This document shows, one piece after another, positions 35,663 to 43,988 of a DNA stretch of 64,000 nucleotides. The stretch comes from Brevibacterium linens ATCC 9172. Lineage in GTDB: Bacteria > Actinomycetota > Actinomycetes > Actinomycetales > Brevibacteriaceae. The notes beneath the pieces are model-generated. The model did not search any database. It had not been told where the DNA came from and was given only the letters and a program-made list of their open reading frames with translations. A program made the translations under genes and the position numbers. The DNA is taken from contig NZ_FXYY01000013.1 of assembly GCF_900169165.1 (NCBI RefSeq), positions 1 through 64,000 of the forward strand, given 5' to 3'. Positions within the stretch are counted from its first letter, which is position 1. Every line of letters begins with the position of its first letter.

Positions 35663-35890
35663 TCAGTCATCGTAGCTCGAGTGGGATTCGTCGACGGCGA
35701 GATGTGAGCCGTCGGGATTGCGGTAGAGCTTCACTCCTTCGTGCTCAGCCGTGGTTTGCAGCCGTTCTTCGGAGCTGTCTTCTCGATAGCCGACTTTCTG
35801 CCCCTGGCCGATATTGGCGCTCTTGAACGCCTTCGGGATCTGTCTGATCGTCTGGGCCAACTTCGACGATCGATTCGTTTCTGCGGTCAT
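35663..35890 (-). CDS. Small protein, paralogue B of a PDGSH pair
   Basis: A 75-aa protein. Its C-terminal half matches the downstream neighbour: GY-x2-D-x-SEE-x-L, AE-x-EGV-x-L-x-R-x-PDGSH-x-A-x-DES (about 37-70). Its N-terminal half is different and basic (SSKLAQTIRQIPKAFKSANI), so the pair has one basic and one acidic partner-like end. The ATG at 35890 follows AAGGATC; a GTG-type start 21 nt earlier is rejected. A TATAAT lies about 40 nt upstream. The two genes are 113 bp apart and may be co-transcribed. Confidence 0.6.
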   Translation of the reverse strand: MTAETNRSSKLAQTIRQIPKAFKSANIGQGQKVGYREDSSEERLQTTAEHEGVKLYRNPDGSHLAVDESHSSYDD

Positions 35891-35915
35891 GATCCTTCGC
35901 CCCATTCCCACGCAG

Positions 35916-35933
35916 ATTGTAGAGAGAATTATA
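35916..35933 (-). promoter_or_regulatory. Tandem -10 elements for small paralogue B
   Basis: On the minus strand a perfect TATAAT (35933-35928) and a TACAAT (35921-35916) lie 12 bp apart upstream of the ATG at 35890. The -35 regions are weak. A perfect -10 is unusual in this GC-rich window and suggests strong expression. Confidence 0.5.
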
Positions 35934-36029
35934 GCTCTCCCGGGGGCCGAAACCCAGAGGTGGGAAGCGTCTGGCAGACCTCACAGCTGGGCATCAGCCA
36001 AATCCTTGCACCGTGAGAGAGCGAATCAC

Positions 36030-36058
36030 TTTACTTAACGAATGATTAGCCATAGCTT
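36030..36058 (+). promoter_or_regulatory. Leaderless promoter of the acyl-CoA dehydrogenase gene
   Basis: TTTACT (36030-36035) and TAGCTT (36053-36058) are separated by 17 bp. The -10 ends exactly 6 nt before the GTG at 36065, with no ribosome site. Confidence 0.65.
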
Positions 36059-36064
36059 GGTCTC

Positions 36065-37921
36065 GTGACTGAACAGATTGAAGGCAATGGCGTCTTGACG
36101 ACTGCGACAGAATCCATCCTCTCCACCAAGGACATCGAGTTCCAACTCTATGACTGGCTCAAGGTCGACGAACTCTGCGAACGTCCTCGCTTCTCCGACC
36201 ATTCGCGTGAGGTCTTCGACTCCGTGCTCGAAGCCAGCGAGGAGCTCGCCAAGGAACGGTTCGCCACTCATGCACGCAAGTCCGACCTCAACGAGCCGAC
36301 CTTCGACGGCACCTCGGTGACGCTGATTCCTGAGATCAAGGCTGCGCTCGACCAGTTCGCCGGTATCGGCCTGCTTTCGGCGACGATGGATGAGAGCGTC
36401 GGCGGCATTCAGCTGCCGCAGGCGATCGCGAAGGCCTGCTTCGCCTGGTTCCAGGCGGCCAATATCGGCACCGCCAGCTACCCGATGCTGACCATGGCCA
36501 ACGCCAATCTGCTGCTCGAATATGGAACCGAGGAGCAGATCGAGAAGTACGTCCTGCCCGAGCTCGACGGTCGCTTCTTCGGCACCATGTGCCTGTCCGA
36601 GCCCGAGGTCGGCTCCTCGTTGGGCGACGTCACGACGAAGGCTGTACCGGATCCCGACAGCGGCGACGATGCCTTCCGCGTCCATGGCACGAAGATGTGG
36701 ATCTCGGGTGGCGATCACGAGCTCTCGGAGAATATCGTCCACCTCGTCCTGGCACGTGCCGACGGTGACCAGCCGGGTGTCAAAGGACTCAGCCTGTTCC
36801 TCGTCCCGAAGTACCTCGTCAATGACGACGGGAGCCTCGGTGAGCGCAATGATGTCGTCCTGTCCGGGCTCAACCACAAGATGGGATGGCGCGGAACGAC
36901 GAACACGCTGCTCAACTTCGGCGAGGGCGCACACACTCCGGCCGGTTCTGCCGGTGCCGTCGGCTACCTCGTGGGGGAGCGGGGCCAGGGACTGGCCTGC
37001 ATGTTCCACATGATGAACGAGGCCCGCATCGGTGTCGGTGCCGGTGCTGTCGGACTGGGCTACCACGGTTACCTCGATGCCCTCCGCTATGCCCGCGACC
37101 GCCGTCAGGGTCGTCCCGATGGTGCCAATGGATCCGAGGTTTCGCCGGTCCCGATCGCTGAGCACTCCGATGTCCGTCGCATGCTGTTGTCGTCGAAGAG
37201 CTACGTCGAGGGCGGGCTGGGACTCATCCTCTATGCCGCACGCCTGCTCGATGAGTCCGAAACCGCTGATTCCGAGGCGGACCGCGATCGTGCCGCACTG
37301 CTGCTGGATGTGCTCACCCCGATCGTCAAGAGCTGGCCGAGCGTGTGGTGTCTGAAGGCCAACGATCACGCCATCCAGGTTCTCGGCGGGGCCGGCTACA
37401 CCCGCGATCACGATGTCGAACAGCTCTACCGCGACAATCGGCTCAACCCGATCCATGAGGGCACGCACGGCATCCAGGCCAAGGATCTCCTCGGGCGCAA
37501 GGTCATCATGAAGGGCGGGGCGGGTCTGCAGGTGCTGTTGGAGCAGATGCGCGAGACCCTCGCCGAGGCGGCCGACCGCTCCGAATGGTCCGCTGAGACC
37601 GCGGCGCTGACGTCAGCCGTCGATCGGATCGAATCCGTCACCGCTGCAGTGTGGTCGAGCGGAGATCCCATGGTGGCCCTCGACAATGCGTGGACCTATT
37701 TGGAAGCAGTGGGCCACACAACCATGGCGTGGCTGTGGCTGCAACAGGGAATGGCGGCCGAAGCGACCGCGGGCGCACGTGGCGATTCGGCGTTCCTCAA
37801 TGGCAAGATCGCCGCGGCGCGGTATTTCTTCGCCCACGAGCTGCCGCAGACCGGACCGTGGTTCGATCTCGTTGAAAGCAGAGCGACGACGTTCGCGGGT
37901 CTCGACGATACCTGGCTGTGA
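36065..37921 (+). CDS. Large acyl-CoA dehydrogenase (DmdC/AcdB-like)
   Basis: A 618-aa flavoenzyme of the long ACAD class with an extra C-terminal domain. FAD/substrate motifs are GTMCLSEPEVGSSLGDVTTK (about 177-196) and GTKMWISGGDHEL. The catalytic Glu lies in NPIHEGTHGIQAKDLLGRK (about 470-488), after QVLGGAGYTRDHDVEQLYRD. This class includes fatty acyl-CoA and methylmercaptopropionyl-CoA dehydrogenases; substrate chain length is not readable. The GTG at 36065 is fixed by the leaderless promoter 6 nt upstream. It is monocistronic and converges with the PAP2 gene, 6 bp between stops. Confidence 0.9.
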   Translation: MTEQIEGNGVLTTATESILSTKDIEFQLYDWLKVDELCERPRFSDHSREVFDSVLEASEELAKERFATHARKSDLNEPTFDGTSVTLIPEIKAALDQFAGIGLLSATMDESVGGIQLPQAIAKACFAWFQAANIGTASYPMLTMANANLLLEYGTEEQIEKYVLPELDGRFFGTMCLSEPEVGSSLGDVTTKAVPDPDSGDDAFRVHGTKMWISGGDHELSENIVHLVLARADGDQPGVKGLSLFLVPKYLVNDDGSLGERNDVVLSGLNHKMGWRGTTNTLLNFGEGAHTPAGSAGAVGYLVGERGQGLACMFHMMNEARIGVGAGAVGLGYHGYLDALRYARDRRQGRPDGANGSEVSPVPIAEHSDVRRMLLSSKSYVEGGLGLILYAARLLDESETADSEADRDRAALLLDVLTPIVKSWPSVWCLKANDHAIQVLGGAGYTRDHDVEQLYRDNRLNPIHEGTHGIQAKDLLGRKVIMKGGAGLQVLLEQMRETLAEAADRSEWSAETAALTSAVDRIESVTAAVWSSGDPMVALDNAWTYLEAVGHTTMAWLWLQQGMAAEATAGARGDSAFLNGKIAAARYFFAHELPQTGPWFDLVESRATTFAGLDDTWL

Positions 37922-37927
37922 CAGCCT

Positions 37928-38662
37928 TCAGGAGTTGAGAACGGGAATTCGCCTGTCGGCGATGACGAGCAGTCGCAGGAAGACTCCGCCGATCAGCAGA
38001 CCCCCGATGAGGTCGGTGGCCCAGTGCCAGCCGAGGATGAAGGACACGACCACTGAGTTCACGCTGACCGCAGCGACCCCCCACCACAGCAGGCGTACGG
38101 TCCTGGTGGTGACGTTGCTGTAAGTGGCGATGAGGTAGGCGACAGCACCGTAGATGAGTACGGCTTCGGCTGCGTGCCCGGATGGGTAGCTGATCCCACG
38201 GCCGCCGATCTCGATCAGACCGCCGTGGAAGAACCGCGGATCGTGCAGGGTCGTCGCCGGTCGAGCGAAGAGGACCTTGAGCGAACCGACGCCGAGATAG
38301 AAGGCGGCTTCGACGGCGATCGCGAAGACGATCGGTCGCCACGACCGGCGTCTGCGTGCCAGAACGATCGCGGTGATCGCCAGAACGGGAAGACAGACGG
38401 CCTGGCCTGCGATGGGATCGAGGATGTGCTGAAAGAACCAGACGAGGTCGGGCTCGAAGAGATAGAGCCATCGTCGATTGAGCTTGTAGTCCCAGACTCG
38501 CAGTGGACCGGCCGCAGCGATTGTGACGACGACGAAGGCGATTGCCAAGACCCAGAATGAGGTTGCCCAGGACAGCAACCCCTGTGCTCGTACCGTCCAC
38601 TGACTGCGATCTGAGGGGCTGCTGATCGTCTTCTCGGATTCGACATAGTGTTCAGCAACCAT
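37928..38662 (-). CDS. Divergent PAP2-superfamily membrane protein
   Basis: A 244-aa polytopic protein with about six transmembrane helices. The central phosphatase motif YPSGHAAEA is intact and the third-motif His/Asp are present (LGWHWATD). However, the first motif reads KVLFARPAT where KxxxxxxRP is expected, and the Arg of SRxxxxxHxxxD is Ser. These arginines bind the phosphate in lipid phosphatases, so catalysis may be altered or lost. TAAAAT (38676-38671) is 8 nt before the ATG at 38662, and no ribosome site is seen. A lipid or undecaprenyl pyrophosphate phosphatase is the default role. Confidence 0.78.
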   Translation of the reverse strand: MVAEHYVESEKTISSPSDRSQWTVRAQGLLSWATSFWVLAIAFVVVTIAAAGPLRVWDYKLNRRWLYLFEPDLVWFFQHILDPIAGQAVCLPVLAITAIVLARRRRSWRPIVFAIAVEAAFYLGVGSLKVLFARPATTLHDPRFFHGGLIEIGGRGISYPSGHAAEAVLIYGAVAYLIATYSNVTTRTVRLLWWGVAAVSVNSVVVSFILGWHWATDLIGGLLIGGVFLRLLVIADRRIPVLNS

Positions 38663-38770
38663 CAAGGTCGATTTTAGACGGGGTGGACAATCACTTCTGC
38701 TGTGGGGGATAAAGAAACGGTGAATTCTTGCGAGGATTCCCGAAGGAAACTACCAGTCGCATTGTTGAGG

Positions 38771-39436
38771 TCAGTGCCTGCGGGCACGAACCACCATCGT
38801 GGCGATGCGCACGCGGTTGTTCGTGTCCAGCTTGACGTTGATTCGGTTGAGGTGAGTCTTGACCGTGGCCAGACTCATGAATGTCTCCTCGGCGATCTCC
38901 GGATTCGACAGACCTTCGGCCACGAGCTCGGCGACCTGGCGCTCGCGGTCGGTGAGCTCCGACAGCAGGGCCACGGCCTCCTGCTGCAGACGATGATCGG
39001 AGCTCGACCTGACCTTGGCGATGACCTGCCGCATGGACTGCGGGGCGAGAATGGGCTCACCGGCGTGGACCTTGCGGACTGCGGCGGCGAGTTCCACAGG
39101 GCCGATGTCTTTGAGCAGGTATCCGGCGGCCCCCGCTTCGAGCGCGTTGAAGAGGTGCTCGTCACTGCTCATGCTCGTCAGGGACACCACTTTCGGCGGT
39201 CGTACGCTGTTGAGCAGACGCTGGGTGGCTTCGATCCCGCCGATTCCCGGCATCCGTATGTCCATGAGCACGACATCGGGATAGTGCAGAGACGCCTTCT
39301 CGATGGACTCTTCCCCGCTCAGCGCCGAGGCGACGACGTCGATGCCGTCGGCGGCCTGGAGGATTCCCCGGATCCCGGTGATGACCATGGGATCGTCATC
39401 GACGACCATGACTCGGATCGGGGCGGCTTGGTTCAT
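38771..39436 (-). CDS. NarL/LuxR-family response regulator
   Basis: A 221-aa regulator. The receiver domain has the acidic pair VVDDD near the N-terminus, the phospho-acceptor Asp59 in VLMDIRMPG and a conserved Lys in YLLKDIG. The C-terminal LuxR helix-turn-helix is LTDRERQVAELVAEGLSNPE through TVKTHLNRI. The start is the ATG at 39436, with TATTGT 7 nt upstream. The adjacent histidine kinase gene, 68 bp upstream on the same strand, is its partner. The target genes are not evident. Confidence 0.92.
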   Translation of the reverse strand: MNQAAPIRVMVVDDDPMVITGIRGILQAADGIDVVASALSGEESIEKASLHYPDVVLMDIRMPGIGGIEATQRLLNSVRPPKVVSLTSMSSDEHLFNALEAGAAGYLLKDIGPVELAAAVRKVHAGEPILAPQSMRQVIAKVRSSSDHRLQQEAVALLSELTDRERQVAELVAEGLSNPEIAEETFMSLATVKTHLNRINVKLDTNNRVRIATMVVRARRH

Positions 39437-39443
39437 GATCGTC

Positions 39444-39449
39444 ACAATA
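39444..39449 (-). promoter_or_regulatory. Possible leaderless -10 of the response regulator gene
   Basis: TATTGT on the minus strand ends 7 nt before the ATG at 39436. It would allow the regulator to be transcribed separately from the kinase. Confidence 0.4.
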
Positions 39450-39504
39450 CCCGAGGCCCATGACACGGACCGGCGCGGCGCGGAAGTCCCTGTTCCGCAT
39501 CGCC

Positions 39505-40926
39505 TCAGGTCTGGGGTGAGAGGGATCGAAAGCACACCTGGACACGGAACTCATTGCCGAACACCCCGATCGACGCTTCGCCGCCGAACATCTCGGTGCG
39601 CTCGCGGATGCCGACCAGACCGGATCCCGATCCGGTCGATCCCAACTGAGCGTCCTGCGGACCCGGGCGGTGACCGGCCGGTCCCGGTCCGTGATCGGGC
39701 GCGCCGGCACCGGCTCCTCGCGCCGGTCCCGGCGCATATCGTGGGCGCGGCGGAACATCGACTGGGCCTGGAGCGCTGGGGAGCGGATTGCTCACTGAGA
39801 TCCGGATGCCGCGGGCCGCCGAGACTGCGATGTCCACCGTCACCGGCAGATTCGGCGCATGTTTCATCGCGTTCGTCAGTGCCTCCTGGACGATTCGATA
39901 GGCCGCACGGTCGAGCGCGGGCGGGCACGAGTCCACGTCCTGGATGACGATGAGTGGACGGATGACCGTGCCGGTGGACGCCACGGAGGAGATGAGTTCG
40001 GGAATCGCAGCCATCGTTGCGCGGCTCGGAGGGGACGAGTTCTCATGGCCCGGCCGCGGATCAGCCAGATCGCCGTTCCTCACGCCACCCACCAGATGAC
40101 GCAGATCCTCCAGTGACGCGCGGGCCTCCTCCCGCAGAGCTGACGCCGTCGAAGCGACCTCGGGGTCGGTCTGTGCTCCGACCTCAAGGGCGCCGGTGTG
40201 CAGCGAGATCACCGATAGGCGGTGGGAGAGCGTGTCGTGAAGTTCGCGTGCCAAGAGCTCTCGTTCGGACTGCCGCGCGATCTCGGCCGTGAGCGACTCA
40301 TTGCGCTGTGCTTGCCGTTCGGCGATCGACTCGACCGCTCTCATCCTCCGCGTCCGACGCAGAAGCGCGCCGACCCCCAGCGCCGTACACAATCCGATGA
40401 CGCCGGCTGCGATCGTGATGATTCTGATCGCCAGGTGCGAATCCTCCGGAGGGATGGTCGCCTCGAGTCCCGTGACCTGTGCCGGGTCGGGCAGGAAAAA
40501 GATGCTGAACGGATTGTGCTCCGGCGGTGCCAGACACATCCTCACCGTGGAGAACGCCATCAGTCCGGTGCTCACCGCCGAGGCGATGATCGCCTGCCGC
40601 CGGGGTGCTCGGATGACGAGGTGGAAGACCGCAATGAGGAGCATCAGCGCATCGCCCCACCCCGCTGTGAGCAGTGCTCCGGCGACGAAAGGCACCCAGG
40701 GCCATCTGTGTCGGAGGAAGACGAGTCCCCACACGAGGAACAGCAGCAGGACGGCCACGAGCCCCGTGTCATTGAGTTCCCCGTCGGAGAAAGCCCAGGC
40801 GTTCGCGGTCAGCGCCATCGACGAGGTGAAGAACCCGAAGAGATAGGCGATGACACCGATGAGGATGCTGCCGGCGATGCGCACACCGCGCGGGATCCTG
40901 CGGCGAGGGACGGTTTGTTCTGACAC
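39505..40926 (-). CDS. NarX/DesK-type sensor histidine kinase
   Basis: A 473-aa membrane kinase. The N-terminal half has about five transmembrane helices with short loops and no large extracellular sensor. The HisKA_3 H-box is RELHDTLSHRLSVI (His230), the N-box IVQEALTNAMKHA (about 345-357) and the G-box GSGLVGIRERTEMFGG (about 434-449). A Pro/Gly/Ala-rich insertion of about 50 residues (381-432) separates the N- and G-boxes, which is unusual. The GTG at 40926 has TACGAT 6 nt upstream and no ribosome site. It pairs with the response regulator downstream; the stimulus is unknown. Confidence 0.9.
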   Translation of the reverse strand: MSEQTVPRRRIPRGVRIAGSILIGVIAYLFGFFTSSMALTANAWAFSDGELNDTGLVAVLLLFLVWGLVFLRHRWPWVPFVAGALLTAGWGDALMLLIAVFHLVIRAPRRQAIIASAVSTGLMAFSTVRMCLAPPEHNPFSIFFLPDPAQVTGLEATIPPEDSHLAIRIITIAAGVIGLCTALGVGALLRRTRRMRAVESIAERQAQRNESLTAEIARQSERELLARELHDTLSHRLSVISLHTGALEVGAQTDPEVASTASALREEARASLEDLRHLVGGVRNGDLADPRPGHENSSPPSRATMAAIPELISSVASTGTVIRPLIVIQDVDSCPPALDRAAYRIVQEALTNAMKHAPNLPVTVDIAVSAARGIRISVSNPLPSAPGPVDVPPRPRYAPGPARGAGAGAPDHGPGPAGHRPGPQDAQLGSTGSGSGLVGIRERTEMFGGEASIGVFGNEFRVQVCFRSLSPQT

Positions 40927-40932
40927 AAGAGA

Positions 40933-40938
40933 ATCGTA
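40933..40938 (-). promoter_or_regulatory. Leaderless -10 of the histidine kinase gene
   Basis: TACGAT on the minus strand ends exactly 6 nt before the GTG at 40926, and no Shine-Dalgarno is present. Confidence 0.55.
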
Positions 40939-41085
40939 ACCGCGGGGGCTGACACGCGTAGTCCACCTTCAGGCTGGAGGAGGTCAACCGATCGGCTGGC
41001 AGGATCCAGCCCGAGTGTGGACGCGCCGAAGCGCGGACGGGACGAAGCTGGAGCAGTCAGCCAGATCCAGCTTCGAAGGAGCGTC

Positions 41086-41901
41086 ATGTCCCATCCCCAG
41101 AATCCCCAGAACACCCCGCAGCAGCCGCAGTCTCCACAGCCCCAGCATCAGTGGTCCCCGCAGCACCAGCCCCCTCACAACGCCCAGCACCAGACCTCGC
41201 CGCAGAACTTTGGCCCCCAGCAGTGGGGACCGGCACAGAACGCACCGGCCTACGGGACCGGCGGCTACCCGCAGCAGCCCTACGGCCAGAAGCCGCCGAA
41301 ACAGAAGAAACCGCTGCTCAAACGCTGGTGGTTCTGGCTGCTCGTCGTCATCGTCGTCATCGCCATTGCCAGCGCGCTCGGCGGCGGGGGAGAGGACACC
41401 GGCACCTCGGAGAGCGGCTCGTCCGACGCCCAGCAGTCGGGGGAGTCTGCGGAGAATGAGGCCGCTGAGAAGGAAGCCGCGGACAAGCCTGCCGAGGACG
41501 CTTCGTACGGTATCGGAGACACCGTGGCTGCCGATGACTGGGAGATCACCGTCGCCAAGGTCGACGATGGTGTCTCGCAGGTCGGTGACGAATTCCTCAA
41601 CGCCCAGGCACAGGGACAGTTCGTCCAGGTCGAACTGTCGGTGAAGAACACCGGATCGGATCCGAGCTTCTTCTTCGAAGACGACATCAAACTCGGTGAT
41701 GATTCCGGCAACACCTACTCTGCGGATTCAGAAGCCGGCATCTATGCGGCCGAGGACAACATCCTCTTCCTCGAAGAGATCAATCCCGGAAACACCGCTG
41801 AGGGCGTCCTCGTCTTCGATGTGCCCGAAGACGTCGACCCGACCACACTGACCTTCGCCGGCGGACTGTTCTCCGACCCGGTGGAGATCTCCCTGAAGTG
41901 A
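41086..41901 (+). CDS. Membrane-anchored DUF4352-like protein
   Basis: A 271-aa protein in three parts. The cytosolic N-terminus is about 80 residues rich in Pro, Gln and His (PQNPQNTPQQPQSPQPQ). One transmembrane helix follows (WWFWLLVVIVVIAIASALGG, about 84-103), then an acidic Ser/Glu/Ala linker. The extracellular C-terminal domain (about 145-271) has the immunoglobulin-like DUF4352 pattern (WEITVAKVDDG, then FVQVELSVKNTGSDPSFF). GAAGGAG fixes the ATG at 41086. Such proteins are common in actinobacteria and mostly uncharacterised. Confidence 0.82.
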   Translation: MSHPQNPQNTPQQPQSPQPQHQWSPQHQPPHNAQHQTSPQNFGPQQWGPAQNAPAYGTGGYPQQPYGQKPPKQKKPLLKRWWFWLLVVIVVIAIASALGGGGEDTGTSESGSSDAQQSGESAENEAAEKEAADKPAEDASYGIGDTVAADDWEITVAKVDDGVSQVGDEFLNAQAQGQFVQVELSVKNTGSDPSFFFEDDIKLGDDSGNTYSADSEAGIYAAEDNILFLEEINPGNTAEGVLVFDVPEDVDPTTLTFAGGLFSDPVEISLK

Positions 41902-41903
41902 CC

Positions 41904-42692
41904 TCACCGATCCAGCTGTGCCGCCCGGGCGATGACCGACCGGGCGGCACGGACCGTCTGTCCGAGGAACCCGCGCCCGAACAGACGAATGTGAGCGAGC
42001 AGCGCGAAGAAGCTGTGCGCCGGCAGGTCCTCCTGCCAGCCGTCCGGCATCGGGTGGGCGCGTTCGTAGCCGGAGAAGATCTCCTCGAGGAACGGGGTGC
42101 CGAAGAGCGCGAGCAGGGCGAGGTCTTCCAGTCGGTGACCGCCGTGTGCGGCCGGATCGATGAGAGTCACCCCGGTCGGTGTCCACATGAGGTTGCCCGC
42201 CCACAGGTCCCCATGGATGCGCGCCGGTGCCTCCTCGCCCTCACCACAGATCCCGGCAAAGGCACCCGACGCGATGGTATCGATCGCCGAGGCGATCATG
42301 GCCCGATCCTCACCCTCGAGATCCCCGGCAACCGCTGTGACCAAAGGGCGCAGGCGCTGCTCGGCCCAATAGCCGGTGAAATCGCCGACGGACTCGGCGG
42401 GCACCTCAAAGGGATGATCGAGGGGGCCGAAGAATGCCTGCGGGGCCGGTGACCATCCGAACCCGGGAGCACCGGCATCGTGGAGCCGAGCGAGGTCGCG
42501 ACCGAAGGCGGCGGCCGCCTCGGCGTCGGGACCGGTTTCTTCGAGACGGCGCAGCCGCAGAAAATCCGGCCCATGTTCGAGCACTTCGACGACCGGGACC
42601 ACACCCGGTTCGGCCAACCATTTCAGCCCCGCGGCCTCGGCGGCGAAGAAGCCGTCCGGGGCGGACTTCCGCAGTTTGAGGAAATCAGTCAT
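41904..42692 (-). CDS. Fructosamine kinase-like protein
   Basis: A 262-aa kinase-fold protein of the fructosamine/ketosamine-3-kinase family. Catalytic motifs are RIHGDLWAGNLMWTPTG (about 169-185) and LIDPAAHGGHRLEDLALLALF. It likely phosphorylates ketosamines on glycated amines, a deglycation repair step; bacterial members also act on free ribulosamines. The ATG at 42692 has TACCCT 6 nt upstream, which selects it over an in-frame GTG at 42698. It converges with the DUF4352-like gene, 2 bp between stops. Confidence 0.85.
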   Translation of the reverse strand: MTDFLKLRKSAPDGFFAAEAAGLKWLAEPGVVPVVEVLEHGPDFLRLRRLEETGPDAEAAAAFGRDLARLHDAGAPGFGWSPAPQAFFGPLDHPFEVPAESVGDFTGYWAEQRLRPLVTAVAGDLEGEDRAMIASAIDTIASGAFAGICGEGEEAPARIHGDLWAGNLMWTPTGVTLIDPAAHGGHRLEDLALLALFGTPFLEEIFSGYERAHPMPDGWQEDLPAHSFFALLAHIRLFGRGFLGQTVRAARSVIARAAQLDR

Positions 42693-42698
42693 GGGCAC

Positions 42699-42704
42699 AG
42701 GGTA
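42699..42704 (-). promoter_or_regulatory. Leaderless -10 of the fructosamine kinase-like gene
   Basis: TACCCT on the minus strand ends exactly 6 nt before the ATG at 42692, and there is no ribosome site. Confidence 0.5.
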
Positions 42705-42968
42705 GTCGGGGAAGCCATCGACCGTGTGATCTCGGATCAGCGCCCATGTTCGGCGAGGAGACCGGCCGCAGTCGCAACGAGGTCGTATCGTCGACGGTGA
42801 GCAGACCTGCCTCGATCTCGGCGGCGATGGTCTGAGTTGTCCGCGGAGTCAGCTTTCTTCACCTGAGCGAGATGACCCGGACTGTCCCCGACCCCTGCCG
42901 AGGTCATAAGGTGAACCCAGACTCTGCCCGACGCAGAGGCGGAACCGGAGAGACAAGGGAGCCCAGAC

Positions 42969-43979
42969 GTGACGACGACCGGAGATCTGAGCGCCGCCGG
43001 GGAACAGAACGACCATTCGTGCTGCGCCCCGGCGGTCAGCCGTGCCGAGGCGGCGGGCAGTCATCCTTCGAGCCCCGTTGCTCGTCCTGCTGTGCGCTCG
43101 GAATCGATGCCTGCGTTGAGCTTCGACTTCGTGACTTCCGGCGGCACCTTCGACATGGGCGATCCCTTCGGCGACGGGCACCCCTCCGACGGTGAGGGAC
43201 CGCGTCACCGCGTGAGCCTCACCGAATTCGAGATCGCGACGACAAGCGTGACGAACGATGATTTCGCCCGGTTCGTCGCTGACACCGGGTATGTCACCAC
43301 GGCTGAGCACCTGGGCACCTCGGCGGTGTTCACAATGCTCCTGGAATCCAATCCCGGAGCACGAGCTCACGTCCTCGGGCAGGCGCCGGGTGTGCCTTGG
43401 TGGGTGGAAGTCTCAGGGGCGAACTGGGCCGCGCCCGAAGGGCCCGGATCCACCATCGACAGTCGGGGCGACCATCCCGTCGCCCACATCAGCTGGGATG
43501 ATGCCCGCGCCTTCTGCGCATGGTCCGGAACACGGCTGCCGAGCGAGGCCGAGTGGGAACTCGCCGCTCGCGGCGGACTCAAGGGCCGCCGTTATCCGTG
43601 GGGCAACCGGCTGCTGATCGACGGGGAATGGAACTGCAATATCTGGCAGGGCGAATTCCCGCGCACGAACACCCTCGACGACGGGTTCGTCGGCACCGCG
43701 CCGGCCCGACAGTTCACCCCCAACGGTCTGGGCCTGTACAACACCGTCGGCAATGTATGGGAATGGTGCGCCGACTGGTTCGCTCGCGACTACTACCAGC
43801 ATTCCCCGCACTCCGATCCCCGCGGTCCCGACACCGGAGAGAAGCGGATCATGCGCGGAGGATCGTTCCTGTGCCACGACTCCTACTGCAACCGCTATCG
43901 GGTGGCAGCCCGCTCCTCGAACACACCGGATTCCTCGGCGTCGAATATCGGATTCCGGGTCGTCAGAGAGGCACACTGA
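42969..43979 (+). CDS. Formylglycine-generating enzyme
   Basis: A 336-aa SUMF1-type oxidase that converts a Cys in CxPxR motifs to formylglycine, normally activating type I sulfatases or phosphonate hydrolases. The catalytic copper-binding cysteines are present as Cys302 and Cys307 in RGGSFLCHDSYCNRYRVAAR. The fold signatures ISWDDARAFCAWSGTRLPSE and YNTVGNVWEWCADWF are intact. The N-terminus has HSCCAPAV, seen in actinobacterial FGEs. GGGAG lies 6 nt before the GTG at 42969. No sulfatase or CxPxR client gene is next to it, so its substrate is encoded elsewhere. Confidence 0.93.
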   Translation: MTTTGDLSAAGEQNDHSCCAPAVSRAEAAGSHPSSPVARPAVRSESMPALSFDFVTSGGTFDMGDPFGDGHPSDGEGPRHRVSLTEFEIATTSVTNDDFARFVADTGYVTTAEHLGTSAVFTMLLESNPGARAHVLGQAPGVPWWVEVSGANWAAPEGPGSTIDSRGDHPVAHISWDDARAFCAWSGTRLPSEAEWELAARGGLKGRRYPWGNRLLIDGEWNCNIWQGEFPRTNTLDDGFVGTAPARQFTPNGLGLYNTVGNVWEWCADWFARDYYQHSPHSDPRGPDTGEKRIMRGGSFLCHDSYCNRYRVAARSSNTPDSSASNIGFRVVREAH

Positions 43980-43988
43980 GCGCTGTAG

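Noticed and set aside
36035-37468. A 477-codon minus-strand frame antisense to the large ACAD
   Set aside because: It mirrors the codon bias of the real gene, lacks family motifs and would collide with the promoter at 36030-36058.
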